Shown in pieces: positions 43,799 through 52,928 of a stretch of DNA of 64,000 bases. The notes beneath the pieces were generated by a model. It was given only the letters and a program-made list of their open reading frames with translations. It was not told where the DNA came from and did no database searches. This DNA is from Cytobacillus oceanisediminis (GTDB lineage Bacteria > Bacillota > Bacilli > Bacillales > Cytobacillaceae), in assembly GCF_004366035.1 (NCBI RefSeq), contig NZ_SOEE01000002.1, forward strand, positions 558,001 through 622,000, in the 5' to 3' direction. Position 1 is the first letter of the stretch, and every line of letters begins with the position of its first letter. A program made the position numbers and the translations under genes.

Positions 43799-44791
43799 TT
43801 AAAAAGTCGTTTTCGCACCTAAATAACGAGGTTTCCAATATGAATTATTCATATCGCTGATTTCTACACCGCGTGAAGAACCAGCATGAATGAACTTGTA
43901 ATTGCCAAGATAGATTCCAGCATGTGATGGACCGGACTTGTATGTTTCAAAGAAAACCAAATCGCCCACTCTCGGTGCTGCAACATGTTTTGTCGCGGTC
44001 CAAATGGATGCTACAGTACGAGGAATAGAGATTCCCACTTTACCATATACGTAGTTCAGGTAGCCGCTGCAGTCGAATCCGGCAGGTGTGCTTCCTGCCC
44101 ATTCATAAGGAGAACCAATGTATTTCTTTGCTTCATCGATCAATTCATTCACCTTTGATGTCGTTTGGCCTGCTACCTGTGATTCTGCCGGCTTGCTTGA
44201 TGCCGTACCAATTACTTTTAGAGTCTGACCGGCATAAATCAAGTCAGAAGAAAGGTTGTTCATTGCCTTTAGTTGTGAAACCGATAAGTTATGGCGAGAT
44301 GCAATACCTGAAAGAGTGTCGCCTCTTTTGATGGTATAAGATCCAGTGCTTGCAGGAGCAGGAGCAGAAGGTGCAGCAGTGTTAGCCGAACCTTTTACTA
44401 TTAGCTTTTGACCTGGATATATCGTGTCACTGCTGATTCCGTTTAAACTTTTTAGTGTACTGACGGAAAGGCCATGTGTTTTTGCAATTCCCCATAAAGT
44501 ATCGCCTGATTTCACTGTGTAGCTGACAGTACTGCTGGAAGACCCGACTGCTGAAGCGTCATGGCTGTGCGGTGCCAGCAGAGTCAGGGCTTGTCCTTTA
44601 TAAATTATCGATCCTGATATATTATTCCATGTCTTTAACTCTTCAATTGAAAGATTGTTAGAGCGGGAGATTCCCCATAAGGTGTCGCCAGACTGAACTA
44701 TATATTTATTTTCATGAGCACTTGCTTCTCCATTGAACGGTGTAATCAAAAAACCAGCTGTCGCAGCCATTGTAAGTAGTTGTTTCTTCAA
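43799..44791 (-). CDS. lytE: cell-wall endopeptidase with three LysM, LytE-like
   Basis: A 330-residue secreted D,L-endopeptidase that cuts peptidoglycan crosslink peptides during elongation and separation. The TTG at 44791 is chosen for the TAAGGAG upstream. A signal peptide is followed by three LysM domains, each starting as 'YxVxxGDTLWGI' (residues ~30-75, ~90-135, ~150-195). After a Ser/Gln linker comes a C-terminal NlpC/P60 domain with the Cys nucleophile in AGFDCSGYLNYV and the His in GPSHAGIYLG. This is the domain order and length of LytE. Confidence 0.93.
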   Translation of the reverse strand: MKKQLLTMAATAGFLITPFNGEASAHENKYIVQSGDTLWGISRSNNLSIEELKTWNNISGSIIYKGQALTLLAPHSHDASAVGSSSSTVSYTVKSGDTLWGIAKTHGLSVSTLKSLNGISSDTIYPGQKLIVKGSANTAAPSAPAPASTGSYTIKRGDTLSGIASRHNLSVSQLKAMNNLSSDLIYAGQTLKVIGTASSKPAESQVAGQTTSKVNELIDEAKKYIGSPYEWAGSTPAGFDCSGYLNYVYGKVGISIPRTVASIWTATKHVAAPRVGDLVFFETYKSGPSHAGIYLGNYKFIHAGSSRGVEISDMNNSYWKPRYLGAKTTF

Positions 44792-45039
44792 GTTGTACAC
44801 TCCTTAAATTTCATTGACAACCTAATATTAGTAATAATTCTAGTAAAATCCTATCTGAAAATAATGGACTAATAGGCAGAAACAACCATAATTTCATAGT
44901 ATTCCCTCGAGTTGTAAATTTGTAGTAAATTTATCCTGCATTTATTGGTGGTAATTTCCAAGATATCAGAAGAAATCGGGTCGTTTATCGTCATATTTCA
45001 GATTATTCTAATTAAACTTTTTTCTTCCTAAACAAAAAA

Positions 45040-45070
45040 ATAGATCAGCATTCTTAAGCTGATCTATTTA
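45040..45070 (-). terminator. intrinsic terminator after selB
   Basis: AAATAGATCAGC / GCTGATCTATTT stem followed by a T run on the minus strand. Confidence 0.92.
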
Positions 45071-45081
45071 CAGAAAACTCA

Positions 45082-46959
45082 TTAAATCCATATTCTTTTA
45101 TTTTCTGCTCTGCGTGTAATACCCAAAGAATCAAGCTTTTCGAGAAAAGGAATCATATACTTTCTGGAAAGACCCAAAACTTCCTTTGCATGGCCCACTT
45201 CAAATTCAGCATCTGTGCTCTTTTTCAGTTCTTCAACCGCTTCTCTAAAATGATCACCATGCCAATAGTTTTGTGCATCCAGCGGTACGACGATTTCCTG
45301 GTCTTCTAAATATCGTTTTAAATCGCCTTTGAGATTCTCAGGAATCCCGGCGGAAGCATAATAATCATCAAAAGGCTTTACTTTATATCCATCTTTTTTT
45401 AATTCCGCAAGAAGATTGTCAGTGCGTTTTTGCCAGCTTTTCGGCACATGAGGATAAAAATCTTTATTCTGCAAAAACTGTCCTGTTCTTTGAAATGCAC
45501 TTTTTTCAATCCCTGAATTTAAAACAAATTCAACCAGCATTTTAGGATATTGATTCTGCATTGCCTGCAGCAATTCTGCTTTATTGGCCCCTTGCTTCAT
45601 TGGATTTTCCAGGTGGAACTCATTCAGGCGGTCAGCTATTTCTTCTTCTATTGCCTCTTTGATGGCTAATAAAGTGAATTCCTTGCTGTTAACTCTCAGG
45701 AAATCTTCTTCATGAAGTATTTCCTTAACCGTCAATTCATCCAGCGAGGTTTTTACTGTAACCTCCGAAAGCGAAAGCACCTTATTTTCTGACAAAGCCG
45801 CTTTTATGCGATCTTTCGGTGTCCCTTCTTTTTTCCTGCTTAAGTCCTCAATGGTTTTTTGGCCGAACCGGTATTTTTCACCGTTCGGATCAATCACCCA
45901 GCCCCCGCCAACGGTCTCCTGGGGACTCGGCCGTCTTAAAATGAACCTGTCTCCCCTTTTGGCGACGACTTCCTCTTCTAAACGCAGCTGGCAGAGAATT
46001 TCTCCTTCTGAATTGGATAATTCATTACGGTCAAAAAAGACGATTTTCCCCATGACCTCAGCTGTACCAATATGGCATTTGATCGGCATTCTCTGTTTGA
46101 CGATATGCTCTAAATCTCCCACCATTTTTACCGCTACATCAATGGTTTTCGTGACGCTGAAATGCTCAGATGATACAAGGACCTCGCCCCGCTCAATATC
46201 CTCCTTCGAAACACCCGAAAGGTTAATGGCTGCCCTTTGCCCTGCAAATGCCGATTTTGCAGGCTGATGATGTACCTGCAGCTGGCGTGCCCTGGTCTCA
46301 ATACCATTTGGCATGATTTTCAGAAGCTGTCCTTCTTCGACTTTTCCTTCATAAACAGTGCCTCTGACTACAGTTCCCTGTCCTTTCACCGTAAAGACCT
46401 GATCGATTGGAAGGCGGAATGCACCTTTTGCATCCCGTGTGTCCTGTTCTTTCAGCGTATGAATAATCAGCTCCTTTAACTCTTCAATCCCTTTGCCTGA
46501 CAGACTATCTGTTAAAATAAAGGGAACATCTTCAAAAACAGTGCCTTTCAGTTCCTCAAGAATTTCTTCTTTTACAAGGCCGGTGAACTCTTCGTCCACA
46601 CGGTCAATTTTTGTTATGGCGACAATGCCATTCCGGATCCCCAGAAAATCGAGAATTTCCAGATGTTCTTTTGTTTGCGGCATAACACCCTCATCTGCTG
46701 CGACAGCCAGAATGACTAAGTCTATTCCAGCAACACCTGCAATCATTTGCCTGATAAAACGTTCATGACCCGGTACATCCACGACTGAAATTTGAAGTTC
46801 CTCATCTTCGTGTAAAGGGGCAAATCCCAGTTCTATGGATATTTGCCTTTCTTTTTCTTCTTTAAGCCTATCTGTATCCACATTTGTTAATGCTTTTGTC
46901 AATGTAGTTTTTCCATGATCGATATGGCCGGCCATACCGATTGTAAAATATCTTTTCAT
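45082..46959 (-). CDS. selB: selenocysteine-specific elongation factor SelB
   Basis: A 625-residue GTPase that delivers Sec-tRNA to UGA codons marked by a SECIS hairpin. The ATG at 46959 begins MKRYFTIGMAGHIDHGKTT and follows AGGTGG; longer starts lack the family N-terminus. GTPase motifs are GHIDHGKTT, VVDVPGHERF and ITKID. The ISIELGFAPL segment is the SelB signature. Domains 2 and 3 follow, then winged-helix repeats up to SLGITRRAENKRIWI, which bind the SECIS. No selA, selD or selC (tRNA-Sec) is in view. Its neighbours are pantothenate kinase and YwaF, so context does not explain it. Confidence 0.95.
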   Translation of the reverse strand: MKRYFTIGMAGHIDHGKTTLTKALTNVDTDRLKEEKERQISIELGFAPLHEDEELQISVVDVPGHERFIRQMIAGVAGIDLVILAVAADEGVMPQTKEHLEILDFLGIRNGIVAITKIDRVDEEFTGLVKEEILEELKGTVFEDVPFILTDSLSGKGIEELKELIIHTLKEQDTRDAKGAFRLPIDQVFTVKGQGTVVRGTVYEGKVEEGQLLKIMPNGIETRARQLQVHHQPAKSAFAGQRAAINLSGVSKEDIERGEVLVSSEHFSVTKTIDVAVKMVGDLEHIVKQRMPIKCHIGTAEVMGKIVFFDRNELSNSEGEILCQLRLEEEVVAKRGDRFILRRPSPQETVGGGWVIDPNGEKYRFGQKTIEDLSRKKEGTPKDRIKAALSENKVLSLSEVTVKTSLDELTVKEILHEEDFLRVNSKEFTLLAIKEAIEEEIADRLNEFHLENPMKQGANKAELLQAMQNQYPKMLVEFVLNSGIEKSAFQRTGQFLQNKDFYPHVPKSWQKRTDNLLAELKKDGYKVKPFDDYYASAGIPENLKGDLKRYLEDQEIVVPLDAQNYWHGDHFREAVEELKKSTDAEFEVGHAKEVLGLSRKYMIPFLEKLDSLGITRRAENKRIWI

Positions 46960-47035
46960 CAAATCTGCCACCTGCTTCTTTTTGCATTCTTTTTCCACTG
47001 TATCCTGAAAAAAAGAATCTTTCAATCATCTGATT

Positions 47036-47839
47036 TTATAAAGACAGCATCGCACCTATAGCTCCACAATACGCCCCATTTTGAATAAAGACAGGATTCT
47101 TGCCAAGCATGGAGGTATACTTCTTTAAAAGGTGCTTTAACGGTTCATTATACTGAACCGTGCTTCCTATATAAATAATATCGCCAACCTGGTGCTGAAC
47201 TGAAGCCTGAGTGCTTAGGAGCACAATTGTTTCTGCAATCATGTTTGTTAAACTGGCAGCTTTGTCTTCCTTGCTTACATGATCATCTTTAATTTTCCCA
47301 AAATTGCTGGCAGTCAGGCTGCCATCTATCGGTGAGTTGAATGGTGCGTAAATATCTTTAACCATTAAATCTGCATTTTCGGCTTTCCCGCTGCATGCCA
47401 GGGAAACAAACGCGGAAAAATCTTTTTCACCTGTCAGCAATCTCCCCAGGCCCATCAATGTGCCACCGCCGATTCCGCTCCCGGACACTCTTGAGATTCT
47501 CCCGCCGCTGTTCAGGCAAATTGAAGTTCCTGTGCCTATACTTATTAAGAGAAATTTTTCATAAGATAAACCATCTTTCTTCATAAAATAGGATGCACCC
47601 ATACCGCTTGACTCAAATTCAGGAACAATCCGGGAATTTTGAAAAAACTCATTTTTAAGGTATTCAGCCTTCCCGCCTGTCAAGGCAATTGGCGCATCAG
47701 CAGCAGTCATTTTCAGCCAATTCATAGAACTGTACAACTCATCAATCGAATAGCTTTTGTAATGAATTTGACCTTGTTCTTCAAAAGCCATTTTCAGCAG
47801 AGAACCTCCAGCATCAATTCCTATTTTTGCAGGTTTCAT
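47036..47839 (-). CDS. coaW: type II pantothenate kinase
   Basis: A 267-residue kinase doing the first step of coenzyme A synthesis. The ATG at 47839 follows AAAGGCGG. It has the acetate/sugar-kinase fold: phosphate loop GIDAGGSLLKMAFEE, SIGTGTSICLNSG, SGSGIGGGTLMGLG and YIGSTVQYN. It resembles the Bacillus/Staphylococcus type II enzymes, which are not inhibited by CoA. It overlaps the preceding gene by 26 bases. Confidence 0.93.
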   Translation of the reverse strand: MKPAKIGIDAGGSLLKMAFEEQGQIHYKSYSIDELYSSMNWLKMTAADAPIALTGGKAEYLKNEFFQNSRIVPEFESSGMGASYFMKKDGLSYEKFLLISIGTGTSICLNSGGRISRVSGSGIGGGTLMGLGRLLTGEKDFSAFVSLACSGKAENADLMVKDIYAPFNSPIDGSLTASNFGKIKDDHVSKEDKAASLTNMIAETIVLLSTQASVQHQVGDIIYIGSTVQYNEPLKHLLKKYTSMLGKNPVFIQNGAYCGAIGAMLSL

Positions 47840-48572
47840 GCAGATTCCGCCTTTCCTTTCCAGCTTTATCTTTTCCAATCATTTTGAATGGCAGCAGCAA
47901 TAATAAAAACAGGAATAGTGCCGCTATTTCCATTGTTATTATGTAATAAGGGTGAGGTCCAAAGTAATCTATTAATGATGGATTTACCGGCTTACGGGAA
48001 AGGAACATATAATTTCCTCCTGTTAGCTTGTTTGCGAAAAATGCCGCTGCTGCACAGAAATTCAGGAAGATAAAAGCTTGGAACAAACCCTTTCCTGTTG
48101 GTCTGAATTGATGAACAAACACGAAATAAAGGCAGGTCCAAACAATTAGATTATGGGTAATAAAAAATTGAAAATAGCGAAAATGAGGAAAGCCTAGAAA
48201 CATCTCAGGAGTTAGAATCGCCATTAATGCCCCTGTGACTCCAATGTAATAGACAATCTGGAAGACAGTCTTAGATTTCGTTGCCAATAATAACAGGCAA
48301 AGAACTAAGCTTATGGAGCAAAGCTGAAGCGGCAGGGTGAAGGAAAGGTCCCACTTCCCTCCATGATAAAGCCAGAGATGGTAAAGCAGTTCCAATGTGA
48401 AAAGCAGAAGAAACATATACAGCCTGAATTTATGATCAAGCCGGTATAACCCTTTTCTGAATATGAATAAAAGTACAGCTGCTGCTGCAAACAAAACGAC
48501 CATGGCAATATGAGATGCGGAAAAAACCATAAAAGGGAAGGCTTTATAATCATGAGAAAATACTCCGGACAA
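47814..48572 (-). CDS. TIGR02206/YwaF-family membrane protein
   Basis: A 252-residue membrane protein with seven helices, of the YwaF (TIGR02206, TMEM164-like) family. Motifs seen are LPLQLCSISLVLCLLLLATKS, MAILTPEMFLGFPHFRYFQFFITHN and LTGGNYMFLSRKP near the sixth helix. The function is not known. It overlaps the pantothenate kinase gene by 26 bases, so the two are translated together. Confidence 0.88.
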   Translation of the reverse strand: MSGVFSHDYKAFPFMVFSASHIAMVVLFAAAAVLLFIFRKGLYRLDHKFRLYMFLLLFTLELLYHLWLYHGGKWDLSFTLPLQLCSISLVLCLLLLATKSKTVFQIVYYIGVTGALMAILTPEMFLGFPHFRYFQFFITHNLIVWTCLYFVFVHQFRPTGKGLFQAFIFLNFCAAAAFFANKLTGGNYMFLSRKPVNPSLIDYFGPHPYYIITMEIAALFLFLLLLLPFKMIGKDKAGKERRNLHETCKNRN

Positions 48573-48639
48573 ACTATTCTCTCCCTTCCGGGCTGGAGAC
48601 TGCTCTCCAGGCCAGGGAAAGAATCAGTCTCCAATTAAA

Positions 48640-49014
48640 TTATTTATTGAACCAAAGGGGATCATCATTATCAGCTTCCCCATTATAATTAATCAATACC
48701 TCTTCACCTGCTTTAATGTCCCTATAGGCGAAAAAGTCAAAGGTATGATTATCAAAATTGATATCATATACTGCATTTGGCTTGTAGGAATGGTTGAAAA
48801 GCATCCCATAGCCTAATAAAATAGCGCTGTGATTTTTCCCGTATTCAAACGCATAATCAGCCAGAGCGGTTTTTTCAATATGCTGATGCTCTATGTTTGG
48901 ATAAGGAAGAACCGGAGCCTCATGAATCAGTTCACCCTTCTTGATATCACGAGTAGCAAAGACTCCTCTATTATGTTCGCCATCGCTTACTGCTGATGTC
49001 TTAATTTCGATCAT
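48640..49014 (-). CDS. SET domain protein, 124 aa
   Basis: A 124-residue protein made of one SET domain and no other: RGVFATRDIKKGELIHEAPV at the start, ILLGYGMLFNHSYKPNAVYD (the NHSxxPN pattern that binds S-adenosylmethionine), and YRDIKAGEEVLINYNGE at the end. SET domains methylate lysine in proteins. No cysteine zinc sites follow. The target in bacteria is not known. The ATG at 49014 has only a weak ribosome site. Confidence 0.9.
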   Translation of the reverse strand: MIEIKTSAVSDGEHNRGVFATRDIKKGELIHEAPVLPYPNIEHQHIEKTALADYAFEYGKNHSAILLGYGMLFNHSYKPNAVYDINFDNHTFDFFAYRDIKAGEEVLINYNGEADNDDPLWFNK

Positions 49015-49050
49015 TTCATTACCTGCACATTCTCGTCAATGACGTATTTT

Positions 49051-49728
49051 TTATTTTTCAGCGAGCCTAAATTCACCAAATTCCAATTTCTTTGTGGTCT
49101 CAAGCTGAATCACTTCAGGAGAGTACAGCTCTATGCTATTAGAAAATAGCGGACCGTCATATACAAATGTATGATACTCACCTGATTCACCCATCGGACA
49201 AACAGGCTTATCTTCAATTTCACTTACAAAGTCATGATTAAGTTCTTTGCCCAGCCAGGAATTATCCAATACCTCTTCCCGAACCCTTATGACTTTGGCT
49301 TTATACCCTGATTCCACAAAGGCCTTTAAAGCCTTAAGACTATCTTTCTCCTCCATCCATAGAGGATATACCGCATCCAATCCTGCTTCGGCCGCTGTTT
49401 TTTCTCCCCATTCGCGGTGCCCATCCAAGTAGAGATCTCCATATGCAATGCCTGTAATCCCATATGTATCTTTTATTTTTCTTAAATCACTTACGAAACG
49501 CTCTGAGTAATCTTCAAAGGTACAATAAATAAACTCTGCAGGTATGGATAAACTTTTAGCCTGAAGCTGGATTAATTCCTTTTTTTCACCATGCCCAAAG
49601 GTTCTGCCAATTTCCTGCGGAACCGTTGTCAGAAGGCATACAACCTCGTACCCCTGTTTTATCAGCACATCTAGAGCCAGACAGCTGTCTTTGCCGCCGC
49701 TCCATGATAAAACTACTTTCTTCCCCAA
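49051..49728 (-). CDS. Dph6-like ATP-binding protein (DUF71)
   Basis: A 225-residue adenine-nucleotide alpha-hydrolase of the DUF71 family. The pyrophosphate loop is LSWSGGKDSCLALDVL. The signature of this family, GIAYGDLYLDGHREWGEKT, follows, then YPLWMEEKDSLKALKAF and the late GESGEYHTFVYDGPLF. In eukaryotes the family makes diphthamide; bacteria lack diphthamide, so the true amidation substrate is unknown. The ATG is supported by the family N-terminus. Confidence 0.9.
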   Translation of the reverse strand: MGKKVVLSWSGGKDSCLALDVLIKQGYEVVCLLTTVPQEIGRTFGHGEKKELIQLQAKSLSIPAEFIYCTFEDYSERFVSDLRKIKDTYGITGIAYGDLYLDGHREWGEKTAAEAGLDAVYPLWMEEKDSLKALKAFVESGYKAKVIRVREEVLDNSWLGKELNHDFVSEIEDKPVCPMGESGEYHTFVYDGPLFSNSIELYSPEVIQLETTKKLEFGEFRLAEK

Positions 49729-49753
49729 CAGTCATCACCAACTTTAATAGTAT

Positions 49754-49786
49754 GGGAAAAAGGATAGAAGGTCTATCCTTTTTCCC
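49754..49786. terminator. strong bidirectional terminator after sbcC
   Basis: A perfect 15-bp inverted repeat GGGAAAAAGGATAGA / TCTATCCTTTTTCCC with a 3-base loop. Both sides have T tracts. Confidence 0.88.
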
Positions 49787-49793
49787 CTGAATC

Positions 49794-52700
49794 CTAATTT
49801 AAAAATTGAAACTGTGTACGGCTTCCTGTCTGGCTTGCAGTTACCTCAAGACGTGCATCAATTCTTTCCTTCAGCTCAGGAACATGAGAGATGATGCCTA
49901 CAAGCCTTCCGCTGCTTTGAATTTCGATCAATGCTTCTATTGCCTGGTCTAATGATTCGGGATCAAGTGTCCCAAATCCTTCATCAATGAACATCGTCTC
50001 AAGGGAAACGCCTCCTGCGTATTGCTGCACCACGTCTGCCAGACCAAGAGCAAGTGCAAGCGCTGCTTTAAAGCTTTCCCCGCCAGATAAAGTTTTAACA
50101 TGCCTTTCCTGCCCAGTGTATTGATCGAACACAAGTAATTCCAGGCCGCTTTGTGCGTTACCCTTTGACCGGTCAGTTTTTCGAAGCAGCATATATCTAC
50201 CGCTGGTCATCTTTGATAAACGTCCGTTAGCTTCCCTCAGTATATCATCTAAAAATGCCGCCAGGACAAATCGTTCAAAAGTAATTCGGTAAGTATTCTG
50301 CCCTTTTGAAATTTCATACAAGTGCCCAATTACTTTGTACCTTTCCTCAAGGGCTTTCATATTTTGATTTATATCTTTGATTTTTTGCATAGTCTCTTCA
50401 TTTTGTTTTTTCTTCATAAACAGATTTGTATATTGATCCTGCAGCAGTTTCAATTGATCATCTGTTTCTTGCAATAATAGCTGTAAGCTTTCCAGGTCAG
50501 GTTTTTCAATCCCTTCCAAGAGCTGCATTAGCTCAGTGTACCGATCATGAACAGAACGGACTTCTTCCCGATATTCCCTTACTTCAACTTCAAGCTGCCT
50601 GATTTGATCTTCTGATTTTTTGGCATCCCGGTATTCTCCGTAGATTTCAAAGCCCTGGTCTTTCATGCGCTGCACAAAATTCTGCCTTTCGGCTGCAAGC
50701 TTTTCCTCAATTTTAACAGCCTGCTTTTGAAGTGTCTCCATCTTTGCCTGTTCAGCCATATGGACCGACTTTGCATCTTGATAATTCTGCTGGGCTGTTT
50801 CCAGCTGCCTTTGCATTATTTCAAGTTTCTCAGCAGCCGTTCTCAAACTCGACTCGTAAGCTTCAATAGACCGCAGGTTTTCAGGAATCGTGTCCATCAT
50901 CCTCGCCAAGTTGCTTCTTTTTTCCGCATGCAAAATGGCTGCGTCATTTAGTTGGTCTTGCAGCCGGTCAATTTCTGCAGCTAGTGCTTCTTTCCTCTGC
51001 TGTGTTTTTTCCAATTCAGCAGTACAGTTTTCCAGCATGGAAGATTTTTTCTTCAGCTCAGCATGTAGTGTCAAAAGATCCTTTTTTTGATCGGCAAGAG
51101 TATTTTTCATTACAAGCAAACTTTCTTGTTTAAAGTCAGGACGGTGTTTTTGTATTTGGGCGGTCAGTTCAGCCAATCCACTCTCGCTGGAATTCATGCG
51201 GGACTGGGCTTCATAAAAAGCAGACTCCGCTTTCGCTTTTTCGGCTTCAATTTGAACTGCCTGTTTTTTTGCTTCCTTCAGGTCTTGCTCATCCGGTATA
51301 TCATGTGGAGATACAGCCGGAGTGGGATGGTGGTCTGAGCCGCAGACCGGACATGCCTCCCCGTTTTGGAGCCTGTCTGCTAAGATTGCTGCCTGTCCAT
51401 GAAGCCACTTGCCCTCCAGTTGCTCCACAAGCAGTTTGGCATCAGTCAGCCTGGACGATGTCTGATCAAAATAATCTCTCTTATTGTTGAAGGCATTCAT
51501 TGATAATTGATGCTCTTTATGCAGCTCTTCATATTTATGAAGCCGTTCTATTTCGTCTGCTAGTTTCTCCAGGTTTCGTTCATTCTCCATCTGTGCAAGC
51601 TTGCTCTTTTCAATGTCCTGCTTTTCTTCAGTCAGTGTTTTTATTTGCTGATCAGCTTTTTGATGGGCTTCATCTTTCTGTCTTTTTTGAAGCCTGAGGT
51701 TTTCAAGATTTTTTTCAAGAGAACAGACCAGCTTTTCCACTTTTGCATAAGAAAGAATGTCCTCTTTCATACTTTGCAGGTGACTAACCTGTTCGGCAGC
51801 CTGTTTTCTTTCTGCCTCGCGGTTCTTTTCAGTTTCCCATTTATCTTGCTTTTCTTTTAATAGTGCTTCAAGAGTGCCTAAATTTTTCTGAAGCTCATGA
51901 AGATCGGCATGTGCTGCATCCAGATCTTTCTTCAGTTCATGACAGAGCTGCTCCTGCTGATTGAGCAGGGCTGCTTTCTGGGCAAGAGCTATGGCATTCT
52001 CTTTTGCAGTGTATTGATCCCTTAGCCCTTCCAGCTCTTCTTTCCTTTGCTTTAGCTCTTCTTTCGCCTTCAGCTGTTTGAGCACCATTTCAGCTTCATA
52101 GAGCTTTTGCTGAAGATGATCTCTCTCTTCCTTTTTTTTCCTGCCTGCTTCTGTCAGCTCAGCAAGGCCAACTGCCATCTCCTTAACTTCCTCTGCAAGA
52201 AGCGGCATGAGCAGGGTGTCATTGACACTTCCTGCTTCGAGGTAAGATTTCAGCTCCTCGCTATATAAAGCCTGCACCTGATTAAAATACTGATCTCTCA
52301 GTTTTATCTGTTCTTCTACCGTTCTTTTTAATTCAGTTGCATCTTCTTTAAGTTTTTCTTCTATGCGCTTGTATATTTGAGTATGGAATAACCGCTGAAG
52401 AATGACTTCTTTATCCTTGCTTTCAGAAGTTAGGAGCTTTCGGAACTCTCCCTGGGGAATCATCAGAATTTGCCTGAACTGATTGCTGTCAATGATCATA
52501 ATTTCTTTTATCTTTTCATCAACATCCCTGACATTTGAAGCAAGGAGCTTTTGCTCTCCATTTTCACCATACATATAAAGTTCTGCTTTGGCGCTTACTG
52601 TCGTCGTGCCATCGCCGCGCTCTTTTTTCTTTTCCTGCTGAGGAGATCTTGTAATGTAATACCTTTTATTTCTTAAAATGAATTCGAGGGAAATCTCGGT

Positions 52701-52928
52701 TAATGTATGATTTTTCGCAAACTGGCTTCGAAGTTCAGAGCCATTCCGATCCTCCCCGCTTGCCTTTCCATAAATCGCGTAGCTGATGCCGTCAAAAATA
52801 GTGGTTTTGCCTGAACCCGTCTTGCCGGAGATGACAAACATGGTCCGATTTCCAAGTTCCGTAAAATCAATGCTCTCACTGTCTGCGTAGGGTCCAAACG
52901 CCTGCATCGTTAATTTTAATGGCTTCAT
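49794..52928 (-). CDS. sbcC: DNA exonuclease subunit SbcC
   Basis: A 1044-residue SMC-like ATPase that pairs with SbcD to cut hairpins and protein-blocked DNA ends. Walker A is in SGKTGSGKTTIFDGISYA near residue 36. Two long coiled-coil arms flank the zinc-hook CPVCGSDHHPT (around residue 520), which dimerises the protein. The signature LSGGESFKAALALALGLAD and Walker B ETMFIDEGFGTLDPESLDQ lie in the C-terminal ~110 residues. The first codon overlaps the sbcD stop (ATGA). Confidence 0.97.
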   Translation of the reverse strand: MKPLKLTMQAFGPYADSESIDFTELGNRTMFVISGKTGSGKTTIFDGISYAIYGKASGEDRNGSELRSQFAKNHTLTEISLEFILRNKRYYITRSPQQEKKKERGDGTTTVSAKAELYMYGENGEQKLLASNVRDVDEKIKEIMIIDSNQFRQILMIPQGEFRKLLTSESKDKEVILQRLFHTQIYKRIEEKLKEDATELKRTVEEQIKLRDQYFNQVQALYSEELKSYLEAGSVNDTLLMPLLAEEVKEMAVGLAELTEAGRKKKEERDHLQQKLYEAEMVLKQLKAKEELKQRKEELEGLRDQYTAKENAIALAQKAALLNQQEQLCHELKKDLDAAHADLHELQKNLGTLEALLKEKQDKWETEKNREAERKQAAEQVSHLQSMKEDILSYAKVEKLVCSLEKNLENLRLQKRQKDEAHQKADQQIKTLTEEKQDIEKSKLAQMENERNLEKLADEIERLHKYEELHKEHQLSMNAFNNKRDYFDQTSSRLTDAKLLVEQLEGKWLHGQAAILADRLQNGEACPVCGSDHHPTPAVSPHDIPDEQDLKEAKKQAVQIEAEKAKAESAFYEAQSRMNSSESGLAELTAQIQKHRPDFKQESLLVMKNTLADQKKDLLTLHAELKKKSSMLENCTAELEKTQQRKEALAAEIDRLQDQLNDAAILHAEKRSNLARMMDTIPENLRSIEAYESSLRTAAEKLEIMQRQLETAQQNYQDAKSVHMAEQAKMETLQKQAVKIEEKLAAERQNFVQRMKDQGFEIYGEYRDAKKSEDQIRQLEVEVREYREEVRSVHDRYTELMQLLEGIEKPDLESLQLLLQETDDQLKLLQDQYTNLFMKKKQNEETMQKIKDINQNMKALEERYKVIGHLYEISKGQNTYRITFERFVLAAFLDDILREANGRLSKMTSGRYMLLRKTDRSKGNAQSGLELLVFDQYTGQERHVKTLSGGESFKAALALALGLADVVQQYAGGVSLETMFIDEGFGTLDPESLDQAIEALIEIQSSGRLVGIISHVPELKERIDARLEVTASQTGSRTQFQFLN

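Noticed and set aside
44913-44929. WalR-like direct repeat TGTAAA-N5-AGTAAA upstream of lytE
   Set aside because: It has one mismatch and lies on the strand opposite to the gene; AT-rich DNA gives such words often. Not listed as a site.
48589-48612. Hairpin around CTGGAGA / TCTCCAG after the SET gene
   Set aside because: No T tract follows on either strand, so I do not call it a terminator.
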